Assembly (NCBI RefSeq): GCF_016463645.1
Contig: NZ_JAEMQX010000023.1
Location: forward strand, 1-43,617
Length of the DNA: 43,617 nt
DNA from: Sphingopyxis sp.
GTDB lineage: Bacteria > Pseudomonadota > Alphaproteobacteria > Sphingomonadales > Sphingomonadaceae
Direction: 5' to 3'
Below, in pieces: positions 8,708 through 17,859 of the stretch. Numbering within the stretch: the stretch's first letter is position 1; each line of letters opens with the position of its first letter. A model generated the notes under the pieces. The model was not told the DNA's origin and searched no databases. It worked only from the letters and a program-made list of their open reading frames with translations. Made by a program: the position numbers and the translations under genes.

Positions 8708-9579
8708 AGGGCTTTGTCTCCGATGGCGAGGATACCGCGCGCAAAGGCGCTATGGCTGTCGACGATCACCGGCTCGCGGCCGGTCGCCGCGACAGCGGTG
8801 GCGTAAAGATCGCCGAGCTGGGCATCGGCGAGAATATGAATCTGCTCGAACGCGCAATCGTCCATGCGCGCGGCGACATCGCTGCCGATCAGCACGCCGC
8901 TGGCGAAGGACGCCGCGTCGGCATCATCGCGAAGTCCGAGCACGGACGCCGCGCGGATGGCGAACAGCGACGCCGCAAGGTCGCGCCGCGCGCCTTCGGC
9001 CAGCCCCGCGCGAAACGCGTCGCCGTCAGTAACCTCGGCGGTCAGCGCCCCCGCGAGCAGGCTGTGTCCGCGAAGCAGCGCGAACAGCTCGCCCGTCATC
9101 GCGGTGGTGAAACCGCTGATCCGCCCGTCCGTCATCGTCGCCCATTTGCAGTGGGTCCCCGGCTGCGCGAGCAGCGCGTCGGGCGGCACCATCCAGCCCG
9201 CGACCGCACCGAGCAACTGGACTTCCTCGCCGCGCATCACGTCGGCGCGCCCACGCGCCGAACAGGAAACGCCCGGCACGATCGCCGTACGGTCGTCGAC
9301 CCGATCGAGCCCGGCCACCAGCTCGTCGAGCCCCGCCGGCGCCGCGACATAGGGCACGACGCGCCAGCCGACGGTCGAACCGACCATCCCCGCGAGCAGC
9401 ATCGGCAGGTCGCCGAACCGCTCGCGAATCGCCGCGACCTCGCCCGCGAAGTCGGTGACCGACGCGGCGCCGCGATCGTCGCGCTCGGTATGCGCGACCG
9501 CGCCGTCCTCGAACCGGAACACGCGCCGGTTGGTCGTGCCCCAGTCGACGGCGAGAAAGGCGGACGGCTTGCTCACCAC
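8704..9579 (-). CDS. dgoK: 2-dehydro-3-deoxygalactonokinase
   Basis: Phosphorylates 2-keto-3-deoxygalactonate with ATP; cytoplasmic. The 291 residues match the DgoK family: the N-terminal ATP-binding motif AVDWGTTNRR, MLLAGMVGSTVGW, and the central PGTHCKW and MTGELFALLRGHSLL blocks. It lies between the symporter and dgoA in a chain of overlapping genes. Two adjacent GTG codons (9579 and 9576) are possible starts; the second would give the usual GTGA overlap with the symporter stop, and the ribosome binding site does not decide between them. Confidence 0.93.
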   Translation of the reverse strand: MVSKPSAFLAVDWGTTNRRVFRFEDGAVAHTERDDRGAASVTDFAGEVAAIRERFGDLPMLLAGMVGSTVGWRVVPYVAAPAGLDELVAGLDRVDDRTAIVPGVSCSARGRADVMRGEEVQLLGAVAGWMVPPDALLAQPGTHCKWATMTDGRISGFTTAMTGELFALLRGHSLLAGALTAEVTDGDAFRAGLAEGARRDLAASLFAIRAASVLGLRDDADAASFASGVLIGSDVAARMDDCAFEQIHILADAQLGDLYATAVAATGREPVIVDSHSAFARGILAIGDKAL

Positions 9580-11168
9580 CAGGTCGCGTAGAGCGCGATG
9601 AGGACCAGGATGACGCCGATGCCCGCGACGTTGAACGTTGTCGGGGTCGCGAAGCTGACGCCCTGCATCGTGATGCGGTTCGCATCGCCGCGCCCCTTGA
9701 ACATCAGACTGATCCCGACCGCGAGTACGAGGCTGATCAGGAAGACAAGCCCCATGCGATTCATGAAGGGGAAGTCGGGCATGCCGATCTTGAACGCGTA
9801 AGACAGGGCCACCGACGCGATGGCGGCGGCGATCGCCCCCGCTTCGCTTGCTTTTTTCCAGAACAGGCCGAGCAGGAAGATCACCGTGATACCCGGCGTG
9901 AAGAAGCCCGAGAATTCCTGGATGAACTGGAAGGCCTGATCCGAATTGCCGAGCAGCGGGCGTGCGGTGAGCAGTGCGATCACGACCGCCAGAGCGGCGG
10001 CGATGCGGCCGACCAGCACCAGATGCCTCTCGCGCCCGCCGCGCTGTCCGTCCTCAGCTTCGTTCGAAAGGCCGCGGGCCTTGGCATAGAGGTCGAGCGT
10101 GAAGATCGTCGCGATCGAATTGATCTTGCTTGCGGTCGACGCGATGATCGCGGCGATCAGCGCGGCGAAGACGAGGCCGAGCAGCCCGGGAGGCAGCAGG
10201 CGCATCATCGTCGGATAGGCTTCGTCGGGCTTGGCGAGATCGGGCGCCAGCACGACGGCGGCGATACCCGGCAGGACGATGATCACCGGCATCAGCAGCT
10301 TCAGGAATGCCGCGAAGATCACGCCCTTCTGCGCTTCGCCCAGATCCTTCGCGGCGAGCGCGCGCTGGATGATATACTGGTTGAATCCCCAATAGCTGAG
10401 GTTCGCGATCCACATGCCGCCGACGAGTACGGCAATACCAGGCAGGTCCTTGTAGAAGGGGTGATCGGGCGCGAGGATCATGTCGAAATGCCCCGGGACG
10501 CGCTCGGTCAGGATCGAGAAGCCCGCGATCACGCCCTGTCCGTCGCTGATCTCGTTGAGCGTCAGATAGGAGATGATCAGGCCGCCCATGACGAGCAGGG
10601 TCACCTGTACGATGTCGGTGAGCGCAACGGCCTTCAAACCGCCATAGAGCTGATAGAGCAGCGCAAAGGCGCCGAGTACGATCAGCGCGACATTCTGGTC
10701 GACGCCCGCGACCTTGTTCACCGCGATCGACCCGAGCCAGATGATCGAGGTCAGGTTCACGAAAACGTAGAGCGCGAGCCAGAAGACCGCCATGATCACC
10801 GGCAGCGTCCTGCCATACCGCTGCTCGAGGAACTGCGGCATCGTGTAAATTTCATTCTTGAGGAAGATCGGCAGGAAATATTTGCCGACGATCAGCAGCG
10901 TCAGTGCCGCCATCCATTCATAGGAAGCGATCGCAAGGCCGAGCGCATAGCCCGATCCAGACATGCCGACGATCTGTTCGGCCGAGATGTTCGCGGCGAT
11001 CAGCGATGCGCCGATCGCCCACCAGGGCAGCGATTTAGAGGCAAGAAAATAGTCGGACGTATCCTTCGCATGCCCGGCCTTTTCGCGGCTCACCCATTGC
11101 GCGAGGCCGAAAATGCCGATGGCATATATGACGATGACGATGATATCGATTTGCGACAGGCCCGACAT
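9573..11168 (-). CDS. Sodium/galactose symporter, vSGLT-like (SSS family)
   Basis: Na+-driven sugar uptake across the inner membrane, 531 residues with about 14 membrane spans. The sequence follows Vibrio vSGLT closely: SLPWWAIGASLIAANISAEQ, SYEWM, IANLSYWGFNQYIIQR, FAAFLK and QAFQFIQEFSG. From memory of vSGLT, these blocks contain its galactose-contacting Gln, Glu, Asn, Lys and Gln residues and the gating Tyr. They all appear conserved, so galactose is a well-supported substrate. It heads the unit with dgoK, dgoA and sulfatase 2. A near-palindromic 20-bp site lies 28-47 bases upstream of its start, between it and the divergent gntR gene, and probably controls it. Confidence 0.94.
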   Translation of the reverse strand: MSGLSQIDIIVIVIYAIGIFGLAQWVSREKAGHAKDTSDYFLASKSLPWWAIGASLIAANISAEQIVGMSGSGYALGLAIASYEWMAALTLLIVGKYFLPIFLKNEIYTMPQFLEQRYGRTLPVIMAVFWLALYVFVNLTSIIWLGSIAVNKVAGVDQNVALIVLGAFALLYQLYGGLKAVALTDIVQVTLLVMGGLIISYLTLNEISDGQGVIAGFSILTERVPGHFDMILAPDHPFYKDLPGIAVLVGGMWIANLSYWGFNQYIIQRALAAKDLGEAQKGVIFAAFLKLLMPVIIVLPGIAAVVLAPDLAKPDEAYPTMMRLLPPGLLGLVFAALIAAIIASTASKINSIATIFTLDLYAKARGLSNEAEDGQRGGRERHLVLVGRIAAALAVVIALLTARPLLGNSDQAFQFIQEFSGFFTPGITVIFLLGLFWKKASEAGAIAAAIASVALSYAFKIGMPDFPFMNRMGLVFLISLVLAVGISLMFKGRGDANRITMQGVSFATPTTFNVAGIGVILVLIALYATWW

Positions 11169-11195
11169 ACGGACTCTCCCCTTGGCTGATTATTG

Positions 11196-11215
11196 AAATC
11201 ACATTTATCTGATTT
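11196..11215. promoter_or_regulatory. Near-perfect palindrome, candidate GntR operator
   Basis: AAATCA and TGATTT arms are separated by eight bases whose inner positions are partly symmetrical too; 16 of 20 positions agree with the reverse complement. It lies in the gap between the symporter and the divergent gntR gene, which is where an autoregulating local repressor would bind. Its right half shares the motif found at three other promoters of the locus. Confidence 0.6.
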
Positions 11216-11259
11216 AAATTGCTTGTCTAGCTTCCTGTGCGGAATCAGTGATAAGGCCG

Positions 11260-11279
11260 GTCAAAATAAGTCAAAATAA
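11260..11279 (+). repeat. Tandem direct repeat, two 10-bp copies of GTCAAAATAA
   Basis: Two perfect adjacent copies end 15 bases before the preferred gntR start. The spacing of one helical turn suggests a second regulatory site, perhaps for autoregulation. Confidence 0.5.
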
Positions 11280-11294
11280 CGCGTGGAGACGAAC

Positions 11295-12038
11295 GTGGCG
11301 AACATGTCGGGACTGGGTATCGAGGATGCGGGGCCGCAGCTGGGGCGCAATCTGACCTATGGCATGCTCGATGCGATCGGGCGCGCGATCGTCGTCGGCG
11401 ATTATGACGGCGCGACCTTCCCGACCGAAGCCGAACTCGCCAAGCAGCATGGCGTCAGCCGGTCGGTGACGCGCGAAGCCGTAAAGATGCTGACCGCGAA
11501 GGGGCTGCTCAGCGCGCGCCCGCGCCAAGGGACGACCGTCCAGCCGACGACCTCCTGGAACCTCTTCGACACCGATGTCCTTCGCTGGCTGCTGGAGCGG
11601 CAATTCTCGATCGACCTGCTGCGACAGTTCAACGAACTGCGCGTCGCGATCGAACCCGAAGCGGCGGCGCTCGCAGCCCGCGTCGCGACGGCGGACGATA
11701 TCGAGCGGGTGAATGCCGGCCTCAAACGGATGGAACGGGCCGAACGCGGCGAGGACGACACGCTGGAAAGCGACATCGCCTTTCATATCGCGGTGCTGCG
11801 CGCATCACGGAACCCGTTTTACGCGCAGTTCCGCGACGTCGTCAGCACCGCGCTGCGCACCTCGATCCGATTCACCAATCGCGTCAAGGGGCGCACCGCG
11901 AATGTCGCCGACCATGCGGCGGTGCGCGATGCGATCGCCGGCGGCAATCCCGACAAGGCGCGCAAGGCGATGCGATCGCTGATCAGCGACGTGCTCGATC
12001 TCATCGACACCGCGAAGCCCGACGGCGCCGCCGGATAA
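11295..12038 (+). CDS. GntR/FadR-family transcriptional regulator
   Basis: Probable local repressor of the galactose genes. The N-terminal winged helix-turn-helix contains FPTEAELAKQHGVSRSVTRE, and the C-terminal FCD ligand-binding domain begins around ELRVAIEPEAAALAA and carries the usual His/Asp metal-site region (SDIAFHIAVL). By position next to the symporter and dgoKA it resembles DgoR-type regulators that respond to galactonate or KDGal, but the ligand is inferred. Start choice: GTG 11295 lies five bases after GGAGA; GTG 11283 (four codons longer) has no binding site, and ATG 11304 is also possible. It is transcribed away from the symporter across a gap holding a palindrome and a tandem repeat. 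Confidence 0.9.
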   Translation: MANMSGLGIEDAGPQLGRNLTYGMLDAIGRAIVVGDYDGATFPTEAELAKQHGVSRSVTREAVKMLTAKGLLSARPRQGTTVQPTTSWNLFDTDVLRWLLERQFSIDLLRQFNELRVAIEPEAAALAARVATADDIERVNAGLKRMERAERGEDDTLESDIAFHIAVLRASRNPFYAQFRDVVSTALRTSIRFTNRVKGRTANVADHAAVRDAIAGGNPDKARKAMRSLISDVLDLIDTAKPDGAAG

Positions 12039-12045
12039 GGCGGCG
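12026..12045. terminator. Hairpin between convergent gntR and mutarotase genes
   Basis: A 7-bp stem (12026-12032 with 12039-12045, loop GGATAA) overlaps the gntR stop. There is no U tract, so termination is only possible. Confidence 0.35.
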
Positions 12046-12057
12046 ACGCCCGGCTCG

Positions 12058-13197
12058 CTATCGCTTCGCCCCCGTGGTCAGGCGGTAGGTCATCACGTTG
12101 CGATAGGTTTCGCCCGGCGCGAGGCGGGCGACGGGAAAATTCTTCTGGTTCGGCGCATCGGGGAAAATCTGCGGCTCCATGACGAGCGCGTCGCCCATGC
12201 GATAGATTTTCCTGCTCTTGCCGTGGCTCGTCGCGTCGAAGAAGTTACCCGAATACATCTGGAGCCCCGGCTGGTTCGACCAGAGTTCAAACCCGCGGCC
12301 CGACGCCGGATCCTCGACGCGCGCCATCAGATGCTGGTCGGCGGTGACCTTGCGGCCGATCACCCAATTATGATCGTAGCCGCGGCCGAAGACGATCTGT
12401 TCGTCACCGGCGTCGCGGACGCGGTCACCGATCGCAGTGGGCTTGCGGAAATCGAACACGGTGCCGGCGACCGGACGATATTCGCCCGTCGGGATCGCAC
12501 CCGAGTCGGTGGGCAGATAGCTTTCCGCCGGGATCGTCACGACATGGCCCATCGCCCCGTTCGCCGAACCCTCGCCCGACAGGTTCCAATAGGCATGATT
12601 GGTGATGTTCGCGATCGTCGGGCGGTCGGTCGTCGCGACATATTCGATCCGGAGGTCGTTCTTCTCGTCGAGCGAATAGATCGCATCGACCGTCATCGTG
12701 CCCGGATAGCCCTGGTCGCCGTCGGGGCTGACATAGCGTAGCGTGACCGATGCGGTCGGCCCGCTCTTGACCGAGGTCACTTCCCACAAGACCTTGTCGA
12801 AACCGAGCGTACCGCCGTGCAGCGCGTTCGCGCCGTTGTTGACCGGCGTCTGCCACGTCTTGCCGTCGAGTTTGAAACGCCCGCCCGCAAGCCGGTTGGC
12901 GAAGCGTCCGACGGTCGAGCCGAAATATTGCGGCTTGTCGATATAGTCGGAGAGATTGTCGTAGCCGAGCGCGACATCGGCTTTCTTGCCATCGCGGTCG
13001 GGCATCACCACCGACTGCAGCGTCGCGCCAAGCGCGATGACCGTTGCCGAAATCCCGTTGCCATTGGTCAGCGTCACCGCAGGCACGCTACGCCCGTCGG
13101 GCATTTTGCCGAAGCTCGATTGCGTTGCTTCCGCGCCAAGTGCAGGCGTCGCTGCGACCAATGCCGCCGCCGCAGCGCCCCAAGCCAGTTTCGTCAT
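12058..13197 (-). CDS. Aldose 1-epimerase (mutarotase), exported
   Basis: Interconverts alpha- and beta-galactose. The 379-residue protein belongs to the GalM family: GSTVGRFANR, NALHGG with one catalytic His, NHAYWNL with the second, and VMEPQIFPDAPNQ with the catalytic Glu. An Ala-rich N-terminal signal (MTKLAWGAAAAALVAATPALGAE) places it in the periplasm, where it would feed the anomer used by the symporter. ATG 13197 lies eight bases after AGGAG; the in-frame GTG 13206 touches that site and is unlikely. It is the last gene of the dehydratase-lactonase-mutarotase unit, 13 bases after the lactonase stop. Confidence 0.92.
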   Translation of the reverse strand: MTKLAWGAAAAALVAATPALGAEATQSSFGKMPDGRSVPAVTLTNGNGISATVIALGATLQSVVMPDRDGKKADVALGYDNLSDYIDKPQYFGSTVGRFANRLAGGRFKLDGKTWQTPVNNGANALHGGTLGFDKVLWEVTSVKSGPTASVTLRYVSPDGDQGYPGTMTVDAIYSLDEKNDLRIEYVATTDRPTIANITNHAYWNLSGEGSANGAMGHVVTIPAESYLPTDSGAIPTGEYRPVAGTVFDFRKPTAIGDRVRDAGDEQIVFGRGYDHNWVIGRKVTADQHLMARVEDPASGRGFELWSNQPGLQMYSGNFFDATSHGKSRKIYRMGDALVMEPQIFPDAPNQKNFPVARLAPGETYRNVMTYRLTTGAKR

Positions 13198-13210
13198 TTT
13201 CTTCACTCCT

Positions 13211-14064
13211 CTAACCCCTGTATTTCATTGTCGGCAGGCCGCGGCACCCCGGATCGACCTCGAACAGCGCGCCACCATGTTCCTCCACCACGCCGTCGGA
13301 CGCCGAGGTGACGAACATCCGGTCGAGGTCGGCGCCCGCAAAGGTGCAGCTGGTGATTTGCGACGCCGGCAGCCCGATATGGCGGTCGAGCGTCCCGTCG
13401 GGGGCGAAGCGCATGACTCGCGACGCCCCCCAGCAAGCCACCCAGAGGCCGCCCTCGGCATCGAAGGTCATCCCGTCGGGATTGCCCCAATCCTTCTCGA
13501 AGACAATGAACGGCGCAGCTTCGCCGAGCGATCCGTCGTCGTGGATATCGAAGCGAAAGATCGTCCCGCGCGCGGTGTCGGTGTGGAGCAGGAAACGCCC
13601 CTCTGGATCGATCGCGGGACCGTTGGCAATCGTATAGGGGCCGTCGACCTGCGTCAGCGCGCCGTCGGGATCGAGCCGGTAGAAGGCGCCCGAGGGGCGG
13701 TCACAGGTAACGGGCATCGTCCCGGCCCATATCCGCCCCTTGGCATCGGCCTTGGCATCGTTCAGCCGGTTTGCGGCATTGCGCGGGTCGACCGACGCAA
13801 TCGGTTCGCGGGCATCGCCATCGAGATCGATGCGAACGATATCGCGGCCGATACCTGCGACGAAGCCGGCCTCCTCGCGCTCGATGATCCACGCCGCATA
13901 ATGCGGCTGCTCGAAGCTCTCCACGCACTCGCCCGCCAGCGCCATACGGTTGATGCGGCGACCGAGGATATCGACCCAGAACAGCGCGTCGTGCCGCGCG
14001 GACCACAAGGGCCCCTCGCCCAGCCGGTCGCGCCGGTCGCGCGCAATCACCCGCACGTCCGGCA

Positions 14065-14065
<1 letters not shown>
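13211..14065 (-). CDS. SMP-30/gluconolactonase family sugar lactonase (probable galactonolactonase)
   Basis: Opens the sugar lactone made by the galactose dehydrogenase, giving galactonate; no signal peptide, so cytoplasmic. The 284-residue beta-propeller carries the family metal ligands: Glu17 in LGEGPLW, Asn102 in NRLNDAK, Asn148 in YTIANGPAID and Asp197 in NPDGMTFD. The start ATG 14065 overlaps the dehydratase stop as TGATG, and upstream in-frame codons belong to the dehydratase region. Substrate is inferred from the neighbours; arabinolactone is the main alternative for this family. Confidence 0.9.
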
Positions 14066-15876
<1,811 letters not shown>

Positions 15877-15916
15877 ATATATCCTTCTCGATGATCATTT
15901 CAGGCCATGGCCAGAA

Positions 15917-15937
15917 GCGGTTGATAACCTGAACCGC
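15917..15937. promoter_or_regulatory. Inverted repeat in the dehydratase/galactose dehydrogenase gap
   Basis: GCGGTT (15917-15922) and AACCGC (15932-15937) face each other, and GGTTGATAACC (15919-15929) forms an inner palindrome. It is centred in a 111-base divergent promoter gap, a plausible regulator site. Confidence 0.4.
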
Positions 15938-15955
15938 GCCGGATAGGAAGCATAT

Positions 15956-15969
15956 ATATCAGACAAATA
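15956..15969 (+). promoter_or_regulatory. Copy of the recurring ATCAGA motif upstream of galactose dehydrogenase
   Basis: ATATCAGACAAATA ends 18 bases before the galactose dehydrogenase ATG. It aligns with the right half of the 11196-11215 palindrome and with sites at 22511 and 23727. Confidence 0.5.
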
Positions 15970-15987
15970 AAAATGGGATGAAGAATA

Positions 15988-16905
15988 ATGATTCGCTTGG
16001 GATTGGTCGGCATCGGAAAAATCGCGCGGGACCAGCATCTTCCCGCCATTGAAGCCGACGACCGGTACGAACTCGTCGCGACCGCCAGCCGCCATGCACA
16101 GATCGACGGCGTGCCCGGGCATGCCGATATTGCAGCGATGATCGCGGGGAATCACGGACTCGATGCCGTTTCGATCTGTACCCCGCCGGTGGGTCGCCAT
16201 GCGATCGCGGCGGCGGCAATCGATGCGGGGCTGCACGTCATGCTCGAAAAGCCGCCCGCCGCGACGACCACCGAAATCACCGCGCTGGCCGATCTGGCGC
16301 GGGAGCGCGGCGTCACCCTGTTCGCCACCTGGCATTCGCGCGAAGCCGCTGGCGTCGCGGACGCGCGCGCCTGGCTCAGCGACAAACATATCCGCACTGC
16401 GCATATCCGGTGGAAGGAAGATATCCGCCGCTGGCACCCGGGTCAGGAATGGATTCTCGAGGCTGGTGGTTTCGGCGTCTTCGACCCCGGCATCAATGCC
16501 TTGTCGATCATGACCGCGATCCTACCCGCGCCGCTGTTGCTCGACGCGGCGCGAATCGACATTCCCGAGGGGCGCAGCTCGCCGATCGCCGCGACGATGG
16601 CGATGCGAAGCGGCGACGCCGCGGTCACCGCCGACCTCGATTTCCTGCAGACCGGGCCGCAAAGCTGGGACATCGAGGTCGAAACCGACGCGGGCACCTT
16701 GCGTCTGTCGCTGGGCGGCAGCGTGCTCGAACTGCCGGGCGCCGAACCGATTACCCGCAAAGACGCTGAATATCCGCGCCTCTATGCGCGTTTCGCCGAC
16801 CTTGTCCAAGCCGGCGAAAGCGACGTCGACATCCGCCCGCTCCAGCTTGTCGCCGATGCCTTCCTCGTCGCCGAGCGGCGCACGGTCGCGCCGTTCCGGT
16901 TCTGA
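15988..16905 (+). CDS. gal: D-galactose 1-dehydrogenase (Gfo/Idh/MocA family)
   Basis: Oxidises D-galactose to galactonolactone with NAD(P)+, the entry step of the oxidative route; cytoplasmic. The 305 residues begin with a Rossmann fold (LGLVGIGKIARDQHLPAI) and carry the EKPP motif with Lys88, plus FATWHSREAAGV. This N-terminal pattern is the one I know from the Pseudomonas fluorescens galactose dehydrogenase, which is why I name galactose rather than a generic oxidoreductase. ATG 15988 follows a purine-rich GGGATGAAG. It is divergent from the dehydratase operon and leads into the SASA esterase gene 16 bases later. Confidence 0.9.
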   Translation: MIRLGLVGIGKIARDQHLPAIEADDRYELVATASRHAQIDGVPGHADIAAMIAGNHGLDAVSICTPPVGRHAIAAAAIDAGLHVMLEKPPAATTTEITALADLARERGVTLFATWHSREAAGVADARAWLSDKHIRTAHIRWKEDIRRWHPGQEWILEAGGFGVFDPGINALSIMTAILPAPLLLDAARIDIPEGRSSPIAATMAMRSGDAAVTADLDFLQTGPQSWDIEVETDAGTLRLSLGGSVLELPGAEPITRKDAEYPRLYARFADLVQAGESDVDIRPLQLVADAFLVAERRTVAPFRF

Positions 16906-16921
16906 CCTCGGACGAGAGATC

Positions 16922-17788
16922 ATGATGCGCATCGCAAGCAAAGCTTTGGCCTTCGTCCTCGCTGCGTCGGCCGGCATGTCGCTCGCCAACGCGGCGGATA
17001 CGCAATCTGCTCCGACGGAGAAATACCGCAAGGACGAGATCGGCCGCATCGTCGAAGTCGCCGGGCGCGAGGCGACCGCCTGCCCCCGCCAGACCGGGCG
17101 CACCGCCGTCCTGCTGATCGCGGGACAGAGCAATTCGGCCAATCATGGCGCCGAGCAGTTTTCGAGCGCGCATCCGGGCAAAACCTTCAACTATTTCGCA
17201 GGCCACTGCTACCCTTCAGCCTCGCCGTTGCTCGGCGCAACCGGGATGCGCGGCGAAAGCTGGACCCCGCTCGCCGACCGGCTGATCGACGCGGGCCTGT
17301 TCGATCGCGTGATCATCGTGACGACCGGAATCGGCGGCACCAGGATCGCGCGCTGGCAGGAGGGCGGCGACCTCAACCGCATGATGCTTGGCGTCGTCGC
17401 CGACCTGCAGCGTCATTACCGTATCACCCATTTCCTCTGGCACCAGGGCGAACGTGATCTCAATCTCGGTACGACCGGCGCCGCCTATGCCGCGAGCTTC
17501 CGATCGCTCGCCGCGAGTCTTCGCGCAGCCAAGGTCGATGCGCCGATCTTCATCTCGGTGGGCAGCCGGTGCGGCCAGCCCGGCGACTGGAAGGACGAGG
17601 ACGCCATCACGACCGCGCAGCGCGGTCTGGTCGATCCTGCGAAAGGCCTGTTCGCAGGTCCCGAGACGAACCTGCTCGTCCCCCCGGAAAATCGTTATGA
17701 CCGCTGCCATTTCGCGGGCGTCGGCCAGCGCGCCTTCGCCGACGCATGGGTGCGCATCCTCACCGATCAGGCACGCCGCGCCCGCTGA
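16922..17788 (+). CDS. SASA-domain carbohydrate esterase (SGNH hydrolase), exported
   Basis: A 288-residue SGNH-type hydrolase with a Sec signal (cleavage near SLANA-A). The sialate O-acetylesterase-like domain has the nucleophile Ser70 in IAGQSNSANHG, an HQGERDLN block, and the Asp-x-x-His pair in YDRCHFAG near the C-terminus. It probably removes O-acetyl (or another ester) from the polysaccharide so the glycosidases can act. ATG 16922 (or the next codon, ATG 16925) opens the signal peptide. It lies 16 bases after galactose dehydrogenase and meets the tandem GH43 gene head-on at a terminator. Its exact ester is unknown. Confidence 0.82.
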   Translation: MMRIASKALAFVLAASAGMSLANAADTQSAPTEKYRKDEIGRIVEVAGREATACPRQTGRTAVLLIAGQSNSANHGAEQFSSAHPGKTFNYFAGHCYPSASPLLGATGMRGESWTPLADRLIDAGLFDRVIIVTTGIGGTRIARWQEGGDLNRMMLGVVADLQRHYRITHFLWHQGERDLNLGTTGAAYAASFRSLAASLRAAKVDAPIFISVGSRCGQPGDWKDEDAITTAQRGLVDPAKGLFAGPETNLLVPPENRYDRCHFAGVGQRAFADAWVRILTDQARRAR

Positions 17789-17791
17789 CCC

Positions 17792-17825
17792 AAAAAAGCC
17801 CGCCACCCCGGACGGGATGGCGGGC
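17792..17825 (-). terminator. Intrinsic terminator of the sulfatase 3-GH-A-GH43 unit
   Basis: On the minus strand the stem GCCCGCCA/TGGCGGGC (17825-17818 with 17805-17798) is extended by an inner G/C stem and followed by six U (A's at 17792-17797). It lies 35 bases past the tandem GH43 stop. Confidence 0.92.
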
Positions 17826-17859
17826 ATGTGGGAGAGCAGAGAAAAGGGGCCTCGGCGAC

